A stretch of DNA of 18,255 nucleotides, taken from positions 1-18,255 of the forward strand of contig JAFBAD010000238.1 in NCBI GenBank assembly GCA_019247975.1. The letters run 5' to 3'. The notes under the pieces are model-generated. The model had not been told where the DNA came from. It made no database searches and was given only the letters and a program-made list of their open reading frames with translations. Both the position numbers and the translations under genes were made by a program. Positions 1-6,023 of the stretch are shown here, piece after piece. Each line of letters starts with the position of its first letter. Positions within the stretch are counted from its first letter, which is position 1. Source of the stretch: Acidimicrobiia bacterium (lineage in GTDB: Bacteria; Actinomycetota; Acidimicrobiia; Acidimicrobiales; Iamiaceae).

Positions 1-1532
1 GCGGGCCGCGCGCTGAACGGCGCGACGAGCGTCTTGTTGATCGCGTTCTGCGTGTAGTCCAGCCGGGCCTTGCCCCCGCGATCGGACTTCGTCCACGCCC
101 AGCTGACCATCTCGGGCACGATCGCACCGATGGCGCGCGAGATGCCCTCGACCCACGCGCGCGTCTCGTCGAACGTGCAACCGCGGGCGATCGGCACCCA
201 CACCTGGATGCCCCGCTTGCCGGTGACCTTCGGGCCGGCCTGCACGCCGAGGTGGTCGAGCGCGGTCTTGTACAGCCGGGTCAGCACGAGCACGTCGTCC
301 CAGGTGCTCTTCGGCCCCGGATCGACGTCGATGTAGGCCCACGTCGGTTCGTTCGGCGCGTCGCCCTTCGACGTCCAGGGGTGCAGCTCGAGCGACGCGT
401 AGTTCGCCATCCAGGCCAGCGCAGGCGGGCTGTCGATGACCGTGTACCACTCGGTCTCGCCCTTGCCGTGGTCGTCGTAGTACCAGCGGGTGAGCCACTC
501 CGGCGCGTGGCTCGGATGGGCCTTGAACCAGAAGCCCTTCTTGTCGACGCCGTCGGGGAACCGGTTGGTGTTGACCGGCCGGCCCTCCAGGTACGGCAAC
601 ATCCAGGGCGCGATCAGCGCGTGGTAGCGGACGAGGTCGCGCTTGGTCACCGGCTCCTCGCCCTCGCGGGCCGGGAACAGCACCTTGTCGAGGTTGGTGA
701 GCTGCAGCTCGCGGCCCTGGAAGACCCACTCGCCCTTCGCGCCGATCTCGTCGAGCGCGGTCAGCTCGGCCGGCGTCGGCCCGGGCGGCCGATCGCGGGT
801 CCACGTGTCCCGGGGCGCGTCCTTGATCTCGTCGTTGGTGAGACCGGACTTCACCGACCGCAGGTGGTCGCCTGCGTCCCAGCCGGGCACGGAGTGGTCG
901 TCCTGCTTGTGCAGGAGCATCCAGTTCTTGTCGCCCTTGCGGTCGGTGCGGACGAGCACGAACCGGCCTGACAGCTTCTCGCCCGCGAGGTCGAAGTGGA
1001 TCTCGCCGCTCTCCACCGCCCGGACCGGATCCTGGCCGTCCTTGCCCGGGCTCCACGTGCCCCAGTCCCAGACGATCACGTCGCCGCCGCCGTACTCGCC
1101 GCTCGGGATCACGCCCTCGAAGTCGAAGTAGTCGAGCGGGTGGTCCTCGACGTGGACGGCGAGGCGGCGGGCCTTCGGGTCGAGGGTGGGACCCTTCGGC
1201 ACGGCCCAGCTGGCCAGCACGCCGTCCACCTCGAGGCGCAGGTCGTAGTGCAGCGCGCGGGCACGGTGGCGTTGCACGACGAAGCGGTTGCCGGGCCCGG
1301 GATCGGGCGGATCGGTCGCCCCCGAGGGCTCGGCGGTCTTCGAGAAGTCCCGCATCGACTGGTACTTGGCCAGCCGCTGCTTCGGCGCCGCCTGCTCCTT
1401 GGCGGCCGACTTCTTCTTCGTCGTGACCGCCGCCTTCTTCTTGGCAGCCGCCTTCGTCCTCGGGGCCTGCTTCTTTGCGACTGCCTTCTTCGTGACCGCC
1501 TTCTTCGTGGCGGCCGCCTTCTTGGTGGCCAC
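1..1532 (-). CDS. ligD: LigD-like NHEJ protein: phosphoesterase + polymerase domains (partial, 3' end off window)
   Basis: Bacterial non-homologous end-joining enzyme that trims and fills broken DNA ends with Ku. About 510 residues are visible. Residues 1-51 are a Lys/Ala-rich tail. Residues ~83-205 form the 3'-phosphoesterase (PE) domain, with H89, H95 and D97 in an H-x5-HYD arrangement, H131 in EDHP, and GVIPSGEYGGG. From ~272 on is the primase-polymerase (POL) domain, beginning TNLDKVLFP, with the metal-binding pair in YIDVDPG (~D401/D403) and a later DYTQNAINKT segment. The order PE-POL differs from the well-known POL-PE-LIG (mycobacteria) and PE-LIG-POL (Pseudomonas) orders. The left edge cuts the gene, so I cannot say whether a ligase domain follows. 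The GTG start abuts the Ku stop (TGAGTG) and has AGGAAG 9 nt upstream. Co-transcription with Ku is near certain. Confidence 0.9.
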   Translation of the reverse strand, partial: MATKKAAATKKAVTKKAVAKKQAPRTKAAAKKKAAVTTKKKSAAKEQAAPKQRLAKYQSMRDFSKTAEPSGATDPPDPGPGNRFVVQRHRARALHYDLRLEVDGVLASWAVPKGPTLDPKARRLAVHVEDHPLDYFDFEGVIPSGEYGGGDVIVWDWGTWSPGKDGQDPVRAVESGEIHFDLAGEKLSGRFVLVRTDRKGDKNWMLLHKQDDHSVPGWDAGDHLRSVKSGLTNDEIKDAPRDTWTRDRPPGPTPAELTALDEIGAKGEWVFQGRELQLTNLDKVLFPAREGEEPVTKRDLVRYHALIAPWMLPYLEGRPVNTNRFPDGVDKKGFWFKAHPSHAPEWLTRWYYDDHGKGETEWYTVIDSPPALAWMANYASLELHPWTSKGDAPNEPTWAYIDVDPGPKSTWDDVLVLTRLYKTALDHLGVQAGPKVTGKRGIQVWVPIARGCTFDETRAWVEGISRAIGAIVPEMVSWAWTKSDRGGKARLDYTQNAINKTLVAPFSARP

Positions 1533-2375
1533 TCAGGCGGACTTCCTGGCCTTCGCGGCCTTGGTCGTCCGCTTGCGGGTGCTGCGCCCCTTCTTCGCGC
1601 GCTCGACGCTCTCCTGGAGCACGGCCATGAGGTCCGTGACGTTGCTCGTGTCGACCGTCTCCTGCTCCTCGCCCTCCTCGACGACGTCCTTGCCCTTCTC
1701 CTTGCGCTCGATCCGCTTGCGCAGCTCGTCGGTGTAGGTGTCCTTGTACCGCGACGGCTTCCAGTCCGAGGCGAGCGCGTCGATGATCTGCGACGCGAGC
1801 TTCAGCTCCTTCGCGTCGACCTTCGCCTTGCGGGGGACACCGTCGATCTCGGACTTGCCGACCACGTCGTCGTCGAAGCGGAGCGTCGACATCGCGAGCG
1901 CGCCGTCGAGCGGACGGATCGCGGCGAGGTACTGCTTGTTGCGCATCACGACGGTGCCGATGCCGACCCGCTGCTCGTCCTCCATCGCCGCGAGCAGCAG
2001 GCGGTAGGCGCGGTCCGCGCCTTCACCGTCGGGGACCAACCAGTAGGTGCGGTCGTAGTAGATGGGATCGACGTCCTCGAGCGCGACGAAGTCGCTCACG
2101 TCGAGGGTGCGGGTCGACGCCGGCTGCAGGTCGTTCAGCTCGCGCTGGGAGAAGGTGACGTACTTGCCCTTCTTCACCTCGTAGCCCATCTCGATGTCGT
2201 CCTTCTCGAGCGGGTCACCGCTCTTGCCCGACACCTTCACGTAGCGGACCCGCGCGCCCGACTTCTTGTCGAGCTGGTGGAAGTGGACCTCGTGATCGCG
2301 CACCGCGCTGAAGGCCTTCACCCCCATGTTCACGAGCCCGAAGCTGATCGATCCCTTCCACACTGGTCGCGCCAT
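1533..2375 (-). CDS. ku: Ku, homodimeric DNA end-binding protein of NHEJ
   Basis: Forms a ring on double-strand DNA ends and recruits the LigD-type enzyme. The 280 residues match the usual bacterial Ku length. The N-terminus MARPVWKGSISFGLVNMGVK is the classic Ku opening, followed by VRYVKVSG and KGKYVTFS segments of the beta-barrel and YYDRTYWLVPD. The last ~25 residues (RSTRKRTTKAAKARKSA) form a basic tail, as in mycobacterial Ku, where such tails bind DNA. The ATG is preceded by AGGAG, which overlaps the stop of the upstream crotonase gene 9 bp away. The ligD-like gene follows with no spacing. Both partners carry a Lys/Ala-rich tail facing the gene junction. Identification is secure. Confidence 0.97.
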   Translation of the reverse strand: MARPVWKGSISFGLVNMGVKAFSAVRDHEVHFHQLDKKSGARVRYVKVSGKSGDPLEKDDIEMGYEVKKGKYVTFSQRELNDLQPASTRTLDVSDFVALEDVDPIYYDRTYWLVPDGEGADRAYRLLLAAMEDEQRVGIGTVVMRNKQYLAAIRPLDGALAMSTLRFDDDVVGKSEIDGVPRKAKVDAKELKLASQIIDALASDWKPSRYKDTYTDELRKRIERKEKGKDVVEEGEEQETVDTSNVTDLMAVLQESVERAKKGRSTRKRTTKAAKARKSA

Positions 2376-2384
2376 GCGGATCTC

Positions 2385-3188
2385 CTACCCCGTGGGCCCC
2401 TCGAAGTGGGGAGCCCGCTTCTCGGTGTGGCTGGCCAGGCCCTCGCGGGCGTCGGCGCCGGTGAACCCGAGGAACTCGTAGGCGAGGCTGGCGTCGAACG
2501 TCGCGGCCTGCGCGCGGTACCAGTGGTTGAGCGTGTGCTTGGTCCAGCGGAGGGCCTGCTGCGCGCCGCCGGCCAGCTGCTCGGCGATCGCGAGCGCCCG
2601 GTCCTGCACCTCGTCGTCGTCGACGCACAGCGACACCAGCCCGATGCGCTCGGCCTCCTCGCCGGTCAGCGTCTCGCAGGTGAGGAGGTAGTACTTCGCC
2701 TTCGCCATGCCGCAGAGGAGCGGCCAGCAGATCGCGGCGTGGTCGCCGGCCGCGACCCCGAGGCGGGTGTGGCCGTCGATGATGCGGGCCGTCCGCGCCA
2801 CGACCGAGACGTCGGCCAGCAGCGCGGCCACCAGTCCTGCGCCGACGGCCGGGCCGTGCACCGCCGACACGATCGGCTTCGAGCACTCGATCACGTTGTG
2901 CACGAGGTCGCGGGCCTCGCGCAGCACCCGCAGTCGGTCGGCCTCCTCCCCCATGATCTGGTCGATCAGCTCGAACGAGCCACCGGCCGAGAACGCCTTG
3001 CCCGCCCCGCGCAGGAGGGCGACCCGCGCGTCGGGATCGCGGTCGACCGACCGCCACACCTCGGCCAGTTCCCGGTGCGCGTCCGGCCCCACCGCGTTCA
3101 GACCGGGACCGTCGAGCGTGATGCGGACGACCCCGTCCGCCGGATGGTCGATGGTCAGTGCGGTTTCTGCGTAGGAAGTGGCTGCCAT
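2385..3188 (-). CDS. Crotonase-fold (enoyl-CoA hydratase/isomerase family) protein with atypical active site
   Basis: 267 residues, the usual length for a single-domain crotonase, which binds acyl-CoA substrates. The first oxyanion-hole segment is AFSAGGSF (residues 65-72). The second lies in HGPAVGAGLVAALLAD (111-126). By-eye alignment to rat enoyl-CoA hydratase puts V120 at the place of Glu144 and H140 at the place of Glu164, so both hydratase glutamates look absent. The region LGVAAGDHAAICWPLL marks a subgroup seen in actinobacteria whose reaction I do not know. The enzyme could be an isomerase, hydrolase or lyase on a CoA thioester. The ATG lies at the centre of a 46-bp palindrome. The gene is first in a likely operon with ku and ligD, and I see no metabolic reason for that grouping. 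Confidence 0.85.
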   Translation of the reverse strand: MAATSYAETALTIDHPADGVVRITLDGPGLNAVGPDAHRELAEVWRSVDRDPDARVALLRGAGKAFSAGGSFELIDQIMGEEADRLRVLREARDLVHNVIECSKPIVSAVHGPAVGAGLVAALLADVSVVARTARIIDGHTRLGVAAGDHAAICWPLLCGMAKAKYYLLTCETLTGEEAERIGLVSLCVDDDEVQDRALAIAEQLAGGAQQALRWTKHTLNHWYRAQAATFDASLAYEFLGFTGADAREGLASHTEKRAPHFEGPTG

Positions 3189-3210
3189 GGCAGCCAGTTT
3201 CCACGCAGAA
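3165..3210. promoter_or_regulatory. 46-bp near-perfect palindrome over the crotonase start codon
   Basis: Each 23-base arm matches the other at 20 positions. The centre is an uninterrupted 18-bp palindrome, TGGCTGCCATGGCAGCCA, whose middle ATG is the crotonase start. The ends are TTCTGCGT and ACGCAGAA. It lies between the divergent crotonase-ku-ligD operon and the GNAT gene. It could be a two-dimer repressor operator for both directions, or an RNA hairpin that hides the crotonase start. No other copy was found by eye in the window. Confidence 0.7.
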
Positions 3211-3220
3211 TCGGGGGCGC

Positions 3221-3670
3221 ATGGCGACGTGGACGATCAGAGCGGTCGAGCCGGGCGATGCCGTGGCGATGGCGGAGGTGTTCCGGCGAGCCTCGCTGGC
3301 CAACGAGGGCGACCGGGAGGCCCTCGTCGCCCACCCGGAGGTGCTCGAGATCGAAGGGGAGGCACTCGCCGGCTCGACGGTCGCAGCGGTGGACGGCACG
3401 GTGATCGGCTTCATCCGGCTCGTCCGCGGTGACGGGACCGCCGACCTCGAGGACCTGTTCGTCGACCCCGACTGGATGCGGCGGGGCGTGGCGTCCGACC
3501 TCGTGCGCCACGAGGCGGACGCAGCGCGCCGGGCCGGGGTCGCCCGGATCGACCTCACCGCCAACCTCCACGCGCTCGCCTTCTACGAGAGCGTCGGCTT
3601 CGTGCTCGACGGGGAGGAGCAGACGCGGTTCGGGCCCGCGGCGCTGATGCACCTCGACCTCGACCGCTGA
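3221..3670 (+). CDS. GNAT family N-acetyltransferase
   Basis: 149-residue protein of single-domain GNAT size that would transfer an acetyl group from acetyl-CoA to an unknown amine. The N-terminus TWTIRAVEPGDAVAMAEVFR is the usual beta1-alpha1. Motif A is DLEDLFVDPDWMRRGVASDLV, with the pyrophosphate-binding loop RRGVAS. The motif B end reads ALAFYESVGFV. The ATG at 3221 has GGGGG 4-8 nt upstream. A GTG at 3158 would add residues translated from the palindrome and is rejected. The gene diverges from the crotonase-ku-ligD operon with only 32 bp between start codons, so its promoter must overlap the palindrome. Substrate unknown. Confidence 0.88.
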   Translation: MATWTIRAVEPGDAVAMAEVFRRASLANEGDREALVAHPEVLEIEGEALAGSTVAAVDGTVIGFIRLVRGDGTADLEDLFVDPDWMRRGVASDLVRHEADAARRAGVARIDLTANLHALAFYESVGFVLDGEEQTRFGPAALMHLDLDR

Positions 3671-3685
3671 CACGCTGACAGGCGG

Positions 3686-3718
3686 CTCCCGCTCGCTTCT
3701 CAGCTGGCTCACAGGGAC
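3686..3718 (+). promoter_or_regulatory. Three tandem 11-bp direct repeats upstream of the ferric-reductase-like gene
   Basis: Units are CTCCCGCTCGC (3686-3696), TTCTCAGCTGG (3697-3707) and CTCACAGGGAC (3708-3718), spaced exactly 11 bp, about one DNA turn. Direct repeats with 11-bp spacing are typical binding sites for OmpR/PhoB-type response regulators. The same motif occurs as three cleaner copies at 5968-6000 before the apbE operon. A possible -10 element, CAGTCT (3725-3730), lies 6 nt after the last unit, which would put the transcript start at or next to the ATG at 3738. The first unit is weak. Confidence 0.55.
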
Positions 3719-3737
3719 GGGCACCAGTCTCTGGGGC

Positions 3738-4382
3738 ATGTCGAACCAGCTGTATTGGTTCATCGCCCGCGCCAGCGGGATCACGTCGTGGGCCCTGCTG
3801 ACCACGAGCGTCATCTGGGGTCTGCTGCTCAGCAGCAAGGTCCTCGGCAAGCGGCCGAGACCGAACTGGCTGCTCGACCTGCACCGGTTCCTCGGCGGCA
3901 CCGCGGCGATCTTCGTCGGTGTGCACGTCACGGCCCTCGTGGCCGACTCGTTCGTCCACATCGGGCCGTCGGAGATCCTCGTCCCGCTCACGTCGTCGTA
4001 CCGGCCGGTCGCGGTGGCCTGGGGCGTCGTGTCGCTCTACCTGCTGGCCGCGGTCGAGCTGACGTCCCTGGCCCGCAAGCACCTGCCGAAGCAGGTGTGG
4101 CACGGCGTCCACATGGCGAGCTTCCCGCTCTTCGCGGTGGCCACCCTCCACGCGTTCACGGCCGGCACCGACAGCGCGAACGTGCTGCTCCGCATGGCCA
4201 TCGTGGCGGCGTCGGTCGGGGTGGTCGGGTTGACCGCGCTGCGGCTGGTGCAGGCGACCGAGCAGAAGCCGCCTCGCACCACGCCGCACCCCGCGCCCTC
4301 CCGGCCCCGCTGGCCGGAGGCGCCGGCCACCCAGCCGCCCACCGCGCCCGTGTACGCGCCGCCGTTCGGACCGCGGCCGTGA
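3738..4382 (+). CDS. Ferric reductase-like transmembrane (two-haem b) protein
   Basis: 214 residues with about five membrane helices (~13-33, 48-70, 88-110, 123-143, 150-172), then a Pro-rich cytoplasmic or exposed tail (~175-214). Histidine pairs H49/H63 and H125/H138 are 14 and 13 residues apart on two helices. That is the spacing of haem ligands in NADPH oxidase/ferric reductase cores, so two b haems spanning the membrane are likely. No FAD- or NAD(P)-binding domain is attached, so it needs an electron donor or acceptor protein, as MsrQ/YedZ-type proteins do. Proximity to ApbE suggests a flavinylated partner. The ATG has only GGGG 2-5 nt upstream, and a leaderless start fits the promoter spacing. 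The stop overlaps the next gene by 4 bp. Confidence 0.85.
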   Translation: MSNQLYWFIARASGITSWALLTTSVIWGLLLSSKVLGKRPRPNWLLDLHRFLGGTAAIFVGVHVTALVADSFVHIGPSEILVPLTSSYRPVAVAWGVVSLYLLAAVELTSLARKHLPKQVWHGVHMASFPLFAVATLHAFTAGTDSANVLLRMAIVAASVGVVGLTALRLVQATEQKPPRTTPHPAPSRPRWPEAPATQPPTAPVYAPPFGPRP

Positions 4383-4687
4383 ACCGCAGCCGCACGACCG
4401 TCGCCGCTGCCGCGGGCACCGGGCTGGTCGTCCTCACCGGCGTCTTCGCGATCACGTCACACGACCCGTCGACCGCCGCGCCGCAGGAGCAGAGCCATCC
4501 GACGGTGACCGACCAGCCGACCGTGCCGAGCCCCGACCAGCTCCCGCCCTGGGCCGACGGACACGGCGGCGACCGCGACGGCGGCGGCTTCCCCTCGGAC
4601 TGGCCCGGCTCGGACGCGCAGCCGGGGACCAGCGCGACGCCGGCGACGCCGGGCGCCGCCCCGAGCACGTCCTCTCAGGGAAGCTGA
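4379..4687 (+). CDS. Small exported or membrane-anchored Pro/Ser/Thr/Asp-rich protein
   Basis: 102 residues, starting at a GTG that overlaps the TGA of the ferric-reductase-like gene (GTGA), so the two are translationally coupled. Residues 7-26 form a hydrophobic signal or anchor segment after NRSR. The rest is a low-complexity extracytoplasmic chain rich in Pro, Ser, Thr, Asp and Gly, with no cysteine. No known domain is seen, and no FMN-binding domain. Residues 83-87 read GTSAT, which resembles the end of the ApbE flavinylation motif D-x-x-(S/T)-(S/G)-A-T. However, the Asp (D79) is two positions too far away. It could be a linker or partner of the cytochrome. Function unknown. Confidence 0.65.
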   Translation: MNRSRTTVAAAAGTGLVVLTGVFAITSHDPSTAAPQEQSHPTVTDQPTVPSPDQLPPWADGHGGDRDGGGFPSDWPGSDAQPGTSATPATPGAAPSTSSQGS

Positions 4688-4695
4688 CCCGGAGC

Positions 4696-5637
4696 TCAGC
4701 CGGCCAGCGCCTCGGGCAGCGGGGCGTGGCCGGTGTAGTCGGTGAACCGATCGGTGGCGGCCACCGCTCCCCGCTCGTCGACGGTCAACGCATCGACCCC
4801 GGCCGGCACGATGTCGAAGGCCCGGCGGGAGCCCCGCAGCAGCACCGCCTTCGCCAGCACCTCGGCGGTCCAGGCCTGGCCGGCCACGACGGAGGCGTGG
4901 GTGAGGTCGCTGGTCGACGGGCGACCGGTGACCGGGTCGATCAGGTGGTGCTGCTCGGTGCCATCGGTGGTCGTCCACCGCCGGCGCAGCGTGGTCGACG
5001 TCGCGACCGCGCCGGCACCGAGGCCGAGCAGCACGAACGGCTGCTCGCACCACGCGTGCTCGAGCGCGACGGTCCAGGGCCCGGACGGCCCGGGTCCGGC
5101 GACCCGGAGATCACCGCCCAGGTTCACGCAGGCGCCCTCGGCCCCGGCCGCGAGCAGCTCGCCGACGACGAGGTCGGCGGCGAGCCCCTTGCCGATGCCG
5201 CCGGGATCGAACCCCGTGCCCTCGGGCAGGCGGACCCACTCGTCGCCCAGCTCGATGTCGGTGCAGGCGACGAGCGGGCGGGGTGCGACCGGCCCGGGCT
5301 CGATCGGCGCACCGGACGACGTGAGCGCGGCGAAGTCGGACCGGTAGCCGGCCGCGACGATCGCCGGCAGGAGCAGCGGGTCGAAGCCACCGCCGGTCAT
5401 CCGCCAGCCCTCGACGGCCCGCTCGACCAGGAGGCGGGTGTCGGCCGACACGATCAGGGGCGACCCGGCCCGCTCGTTGAGCCGGCTGACCTCGCTGGTC
5501 GGGAGGAAGCGGCTCCAGCGGTGCTCGAGGTCGTCGATGCGGGCGACCGCGTCGCCGGCCAGTCGATCGGGGCCGCCGATGACGACGACGTGGCCATCGG
5601 TCCCCATGGCCCGGAACCGCCGCTCGGCGGCTGCCAC
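4696..5637 (-). CDS. apbE: FAD:protein FMN transferase (ApbE family)
   Basis: Splits FAD and attaches FMN covalently to a Thr of a target flavoprotein, usually outside the membrane. 313 residues. Signature segments in order: FRAMGTDGHVVV (8-19), FDPGGIGKGLAADLV (143-157), NLGGDLRVAG (172-181) and HHLIDPVTGRP (230-240). The C-terminal metal/flavin segment reads TAEVLAKAV where many ApbE proteins have A-D-x-x-A-T; I think this form is common in actinobacteria. No N-terminal signal peptide or lipobox is seen, so it may act in the cytoplasm. The GTG start at 5637 lies 2 nt after the stop of the Ser/Thr-rich gene, with GGGAG upstream. The Met at residue 11 is inside the conserved AMGT motif and too late to be the start. 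Converges on the ferric-reductase pair with 8 bp between. Confidence 0.93.
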   Translation of the reverse strand: MAAAERRFRAMGTDGHVVVIGGPDRLAGDAVARIDDLEHRWSRFLPTSEVSRLNERAGSPLIVSADTRLLVERAVEGWRMTGGGFDPLLLPAIVAAGYRSDFAALTSSGAPIEPGPVAPRPLVACTDIELGDEWVRLPEGTGFDPGGIGKGLAADLVVGELLAAGAEGACVNLGGDLRVAGPGPSGPWTVALEHAWCEQPFVLLGLGAGAVATSTTLRRRWTTTDGTEQHHLIDPVTGRPSTSDLTHASVVAGQAWTAEVLAKAVLLRGSRRAFDIVPAGVDALTVDERGAVAATDRFTDYTGHAPLPEALAG

Positions 5638-5639
5638 CT

Positions 5640-5927
5640 TCAGCTCCCGCTCGAGCTCGTGTCGGCGGTCGTCGACGGCGTCGCCGCGACCGCGGTCGTC
5701 GAGGTGGTCGACGACGACGTCGTAGTCGTCGAGGAACGCGACGACGAGCCGGACGAGGTGTGGGCGGCCGTCGTCGACGTCGTGGTCGGCGCAGCTGCGC
5801 TGGCCTGGTCGCTCGCGGCCTGGGCTGCGGCCAACCCGCCGACGAGCGCCATCCCCCCGGCGATGCTCGCGACGCCGACGACGCGGCGGGCTCGGCGGGC
5901 GGGGTGCGGGCGATGCGATCGGGCCAT
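5640..5927 (-). CDS. Small exported Ser/Thr-rich low-complexity protein
   Basis: 95 residues. A basic N-terminus (MARSHRPHPARRARR) is followed by a hydrophobic segment, ~16-38, ending AAAQAAS, which fits a signal peptide. The rest is almost entirely Thr, Ser and Ala, resembling a wall-spanning or O-glycosylated linker. It has no cysteine and no recognisable domain. The ATG at 5927 has a strong Shine-Dalgarno, AGAGGAGG, 4 nt away. The gene leads the two-gene operon with apbE and is preceded by the clearest copy of the 11-bp repeat operator. It could be a surface anchor for a redox partner. I do not recognise a family. Confidence 0.65.
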   Translation of the reverse strand: MARSHRPHPARRARRVVGVASIAGGMALVGGLAAAQAASDQASAAAPTTTSTTAAHTSSGSSSRSSTTTTSSSTTSTTAVAATPSTTADTSSSGS

Positions 5928-5967
5928 GAGGCCTCCTCTGGGTGGGAGCTCCTGCAGTGTCCGATCC

Positions 5968-6000
5968 CCACCCGAGAGCCAGCTGTGAGCCGGCCGAGAG
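5968..6000 (-). promoter_or_regulatory. Three tandem 11-bp direct repeats upstream of the apbE operon
   Basis: Read on the minus strand the units are CTCTCGGCCGG (6000-5990), CTCACAGCTGG (5989-5979) and CTCTCGGGTGG (5978-5968), with no gaps and a consensus CTCWCRGSYGG. The spacing and motif match the repeats before the ferric-reductase-like gene. GACACT (5961-5956) lies 6 nt beyond the last unit, the same offset as CAGTCT at the other site, and is a candidate -10. A single OmpR-family regulator probably activates or represses both transcription units. Confidence 0.6.
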
Positions 6001-6023
6001 GTGCGTGCGCGAGAGTCGCCGCC

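Noticed and set aside
3158..3220. Upstream GTG start for the GNAT gene
   Set aside because: It would translate the palindrome into a non-conserved extension, while ATG 3221 has a good ribosome site and begins the normal GNAT fold.
996..3404. Long plus-strand open frame of about 800 codons
   Set aside because: It is antisense to ligD, ku and the crotonase gene, has Arg/Val/Leu/His-rich shadow composition and no domain. High GC at third positions explains the missing stops.
3155..4289. Minus-strand frames opposite the GNAT and ferric-reductase-like genes
   Set aside because: No domains and Arg-rich shadow text, whereas the plus-strand genes have clear motifs and starts.
5985..6023. Upstream GTG start for dpaL
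   Set aside because: It lies inside the 11-bp repeat operator, and the added residues do not resemble the family.
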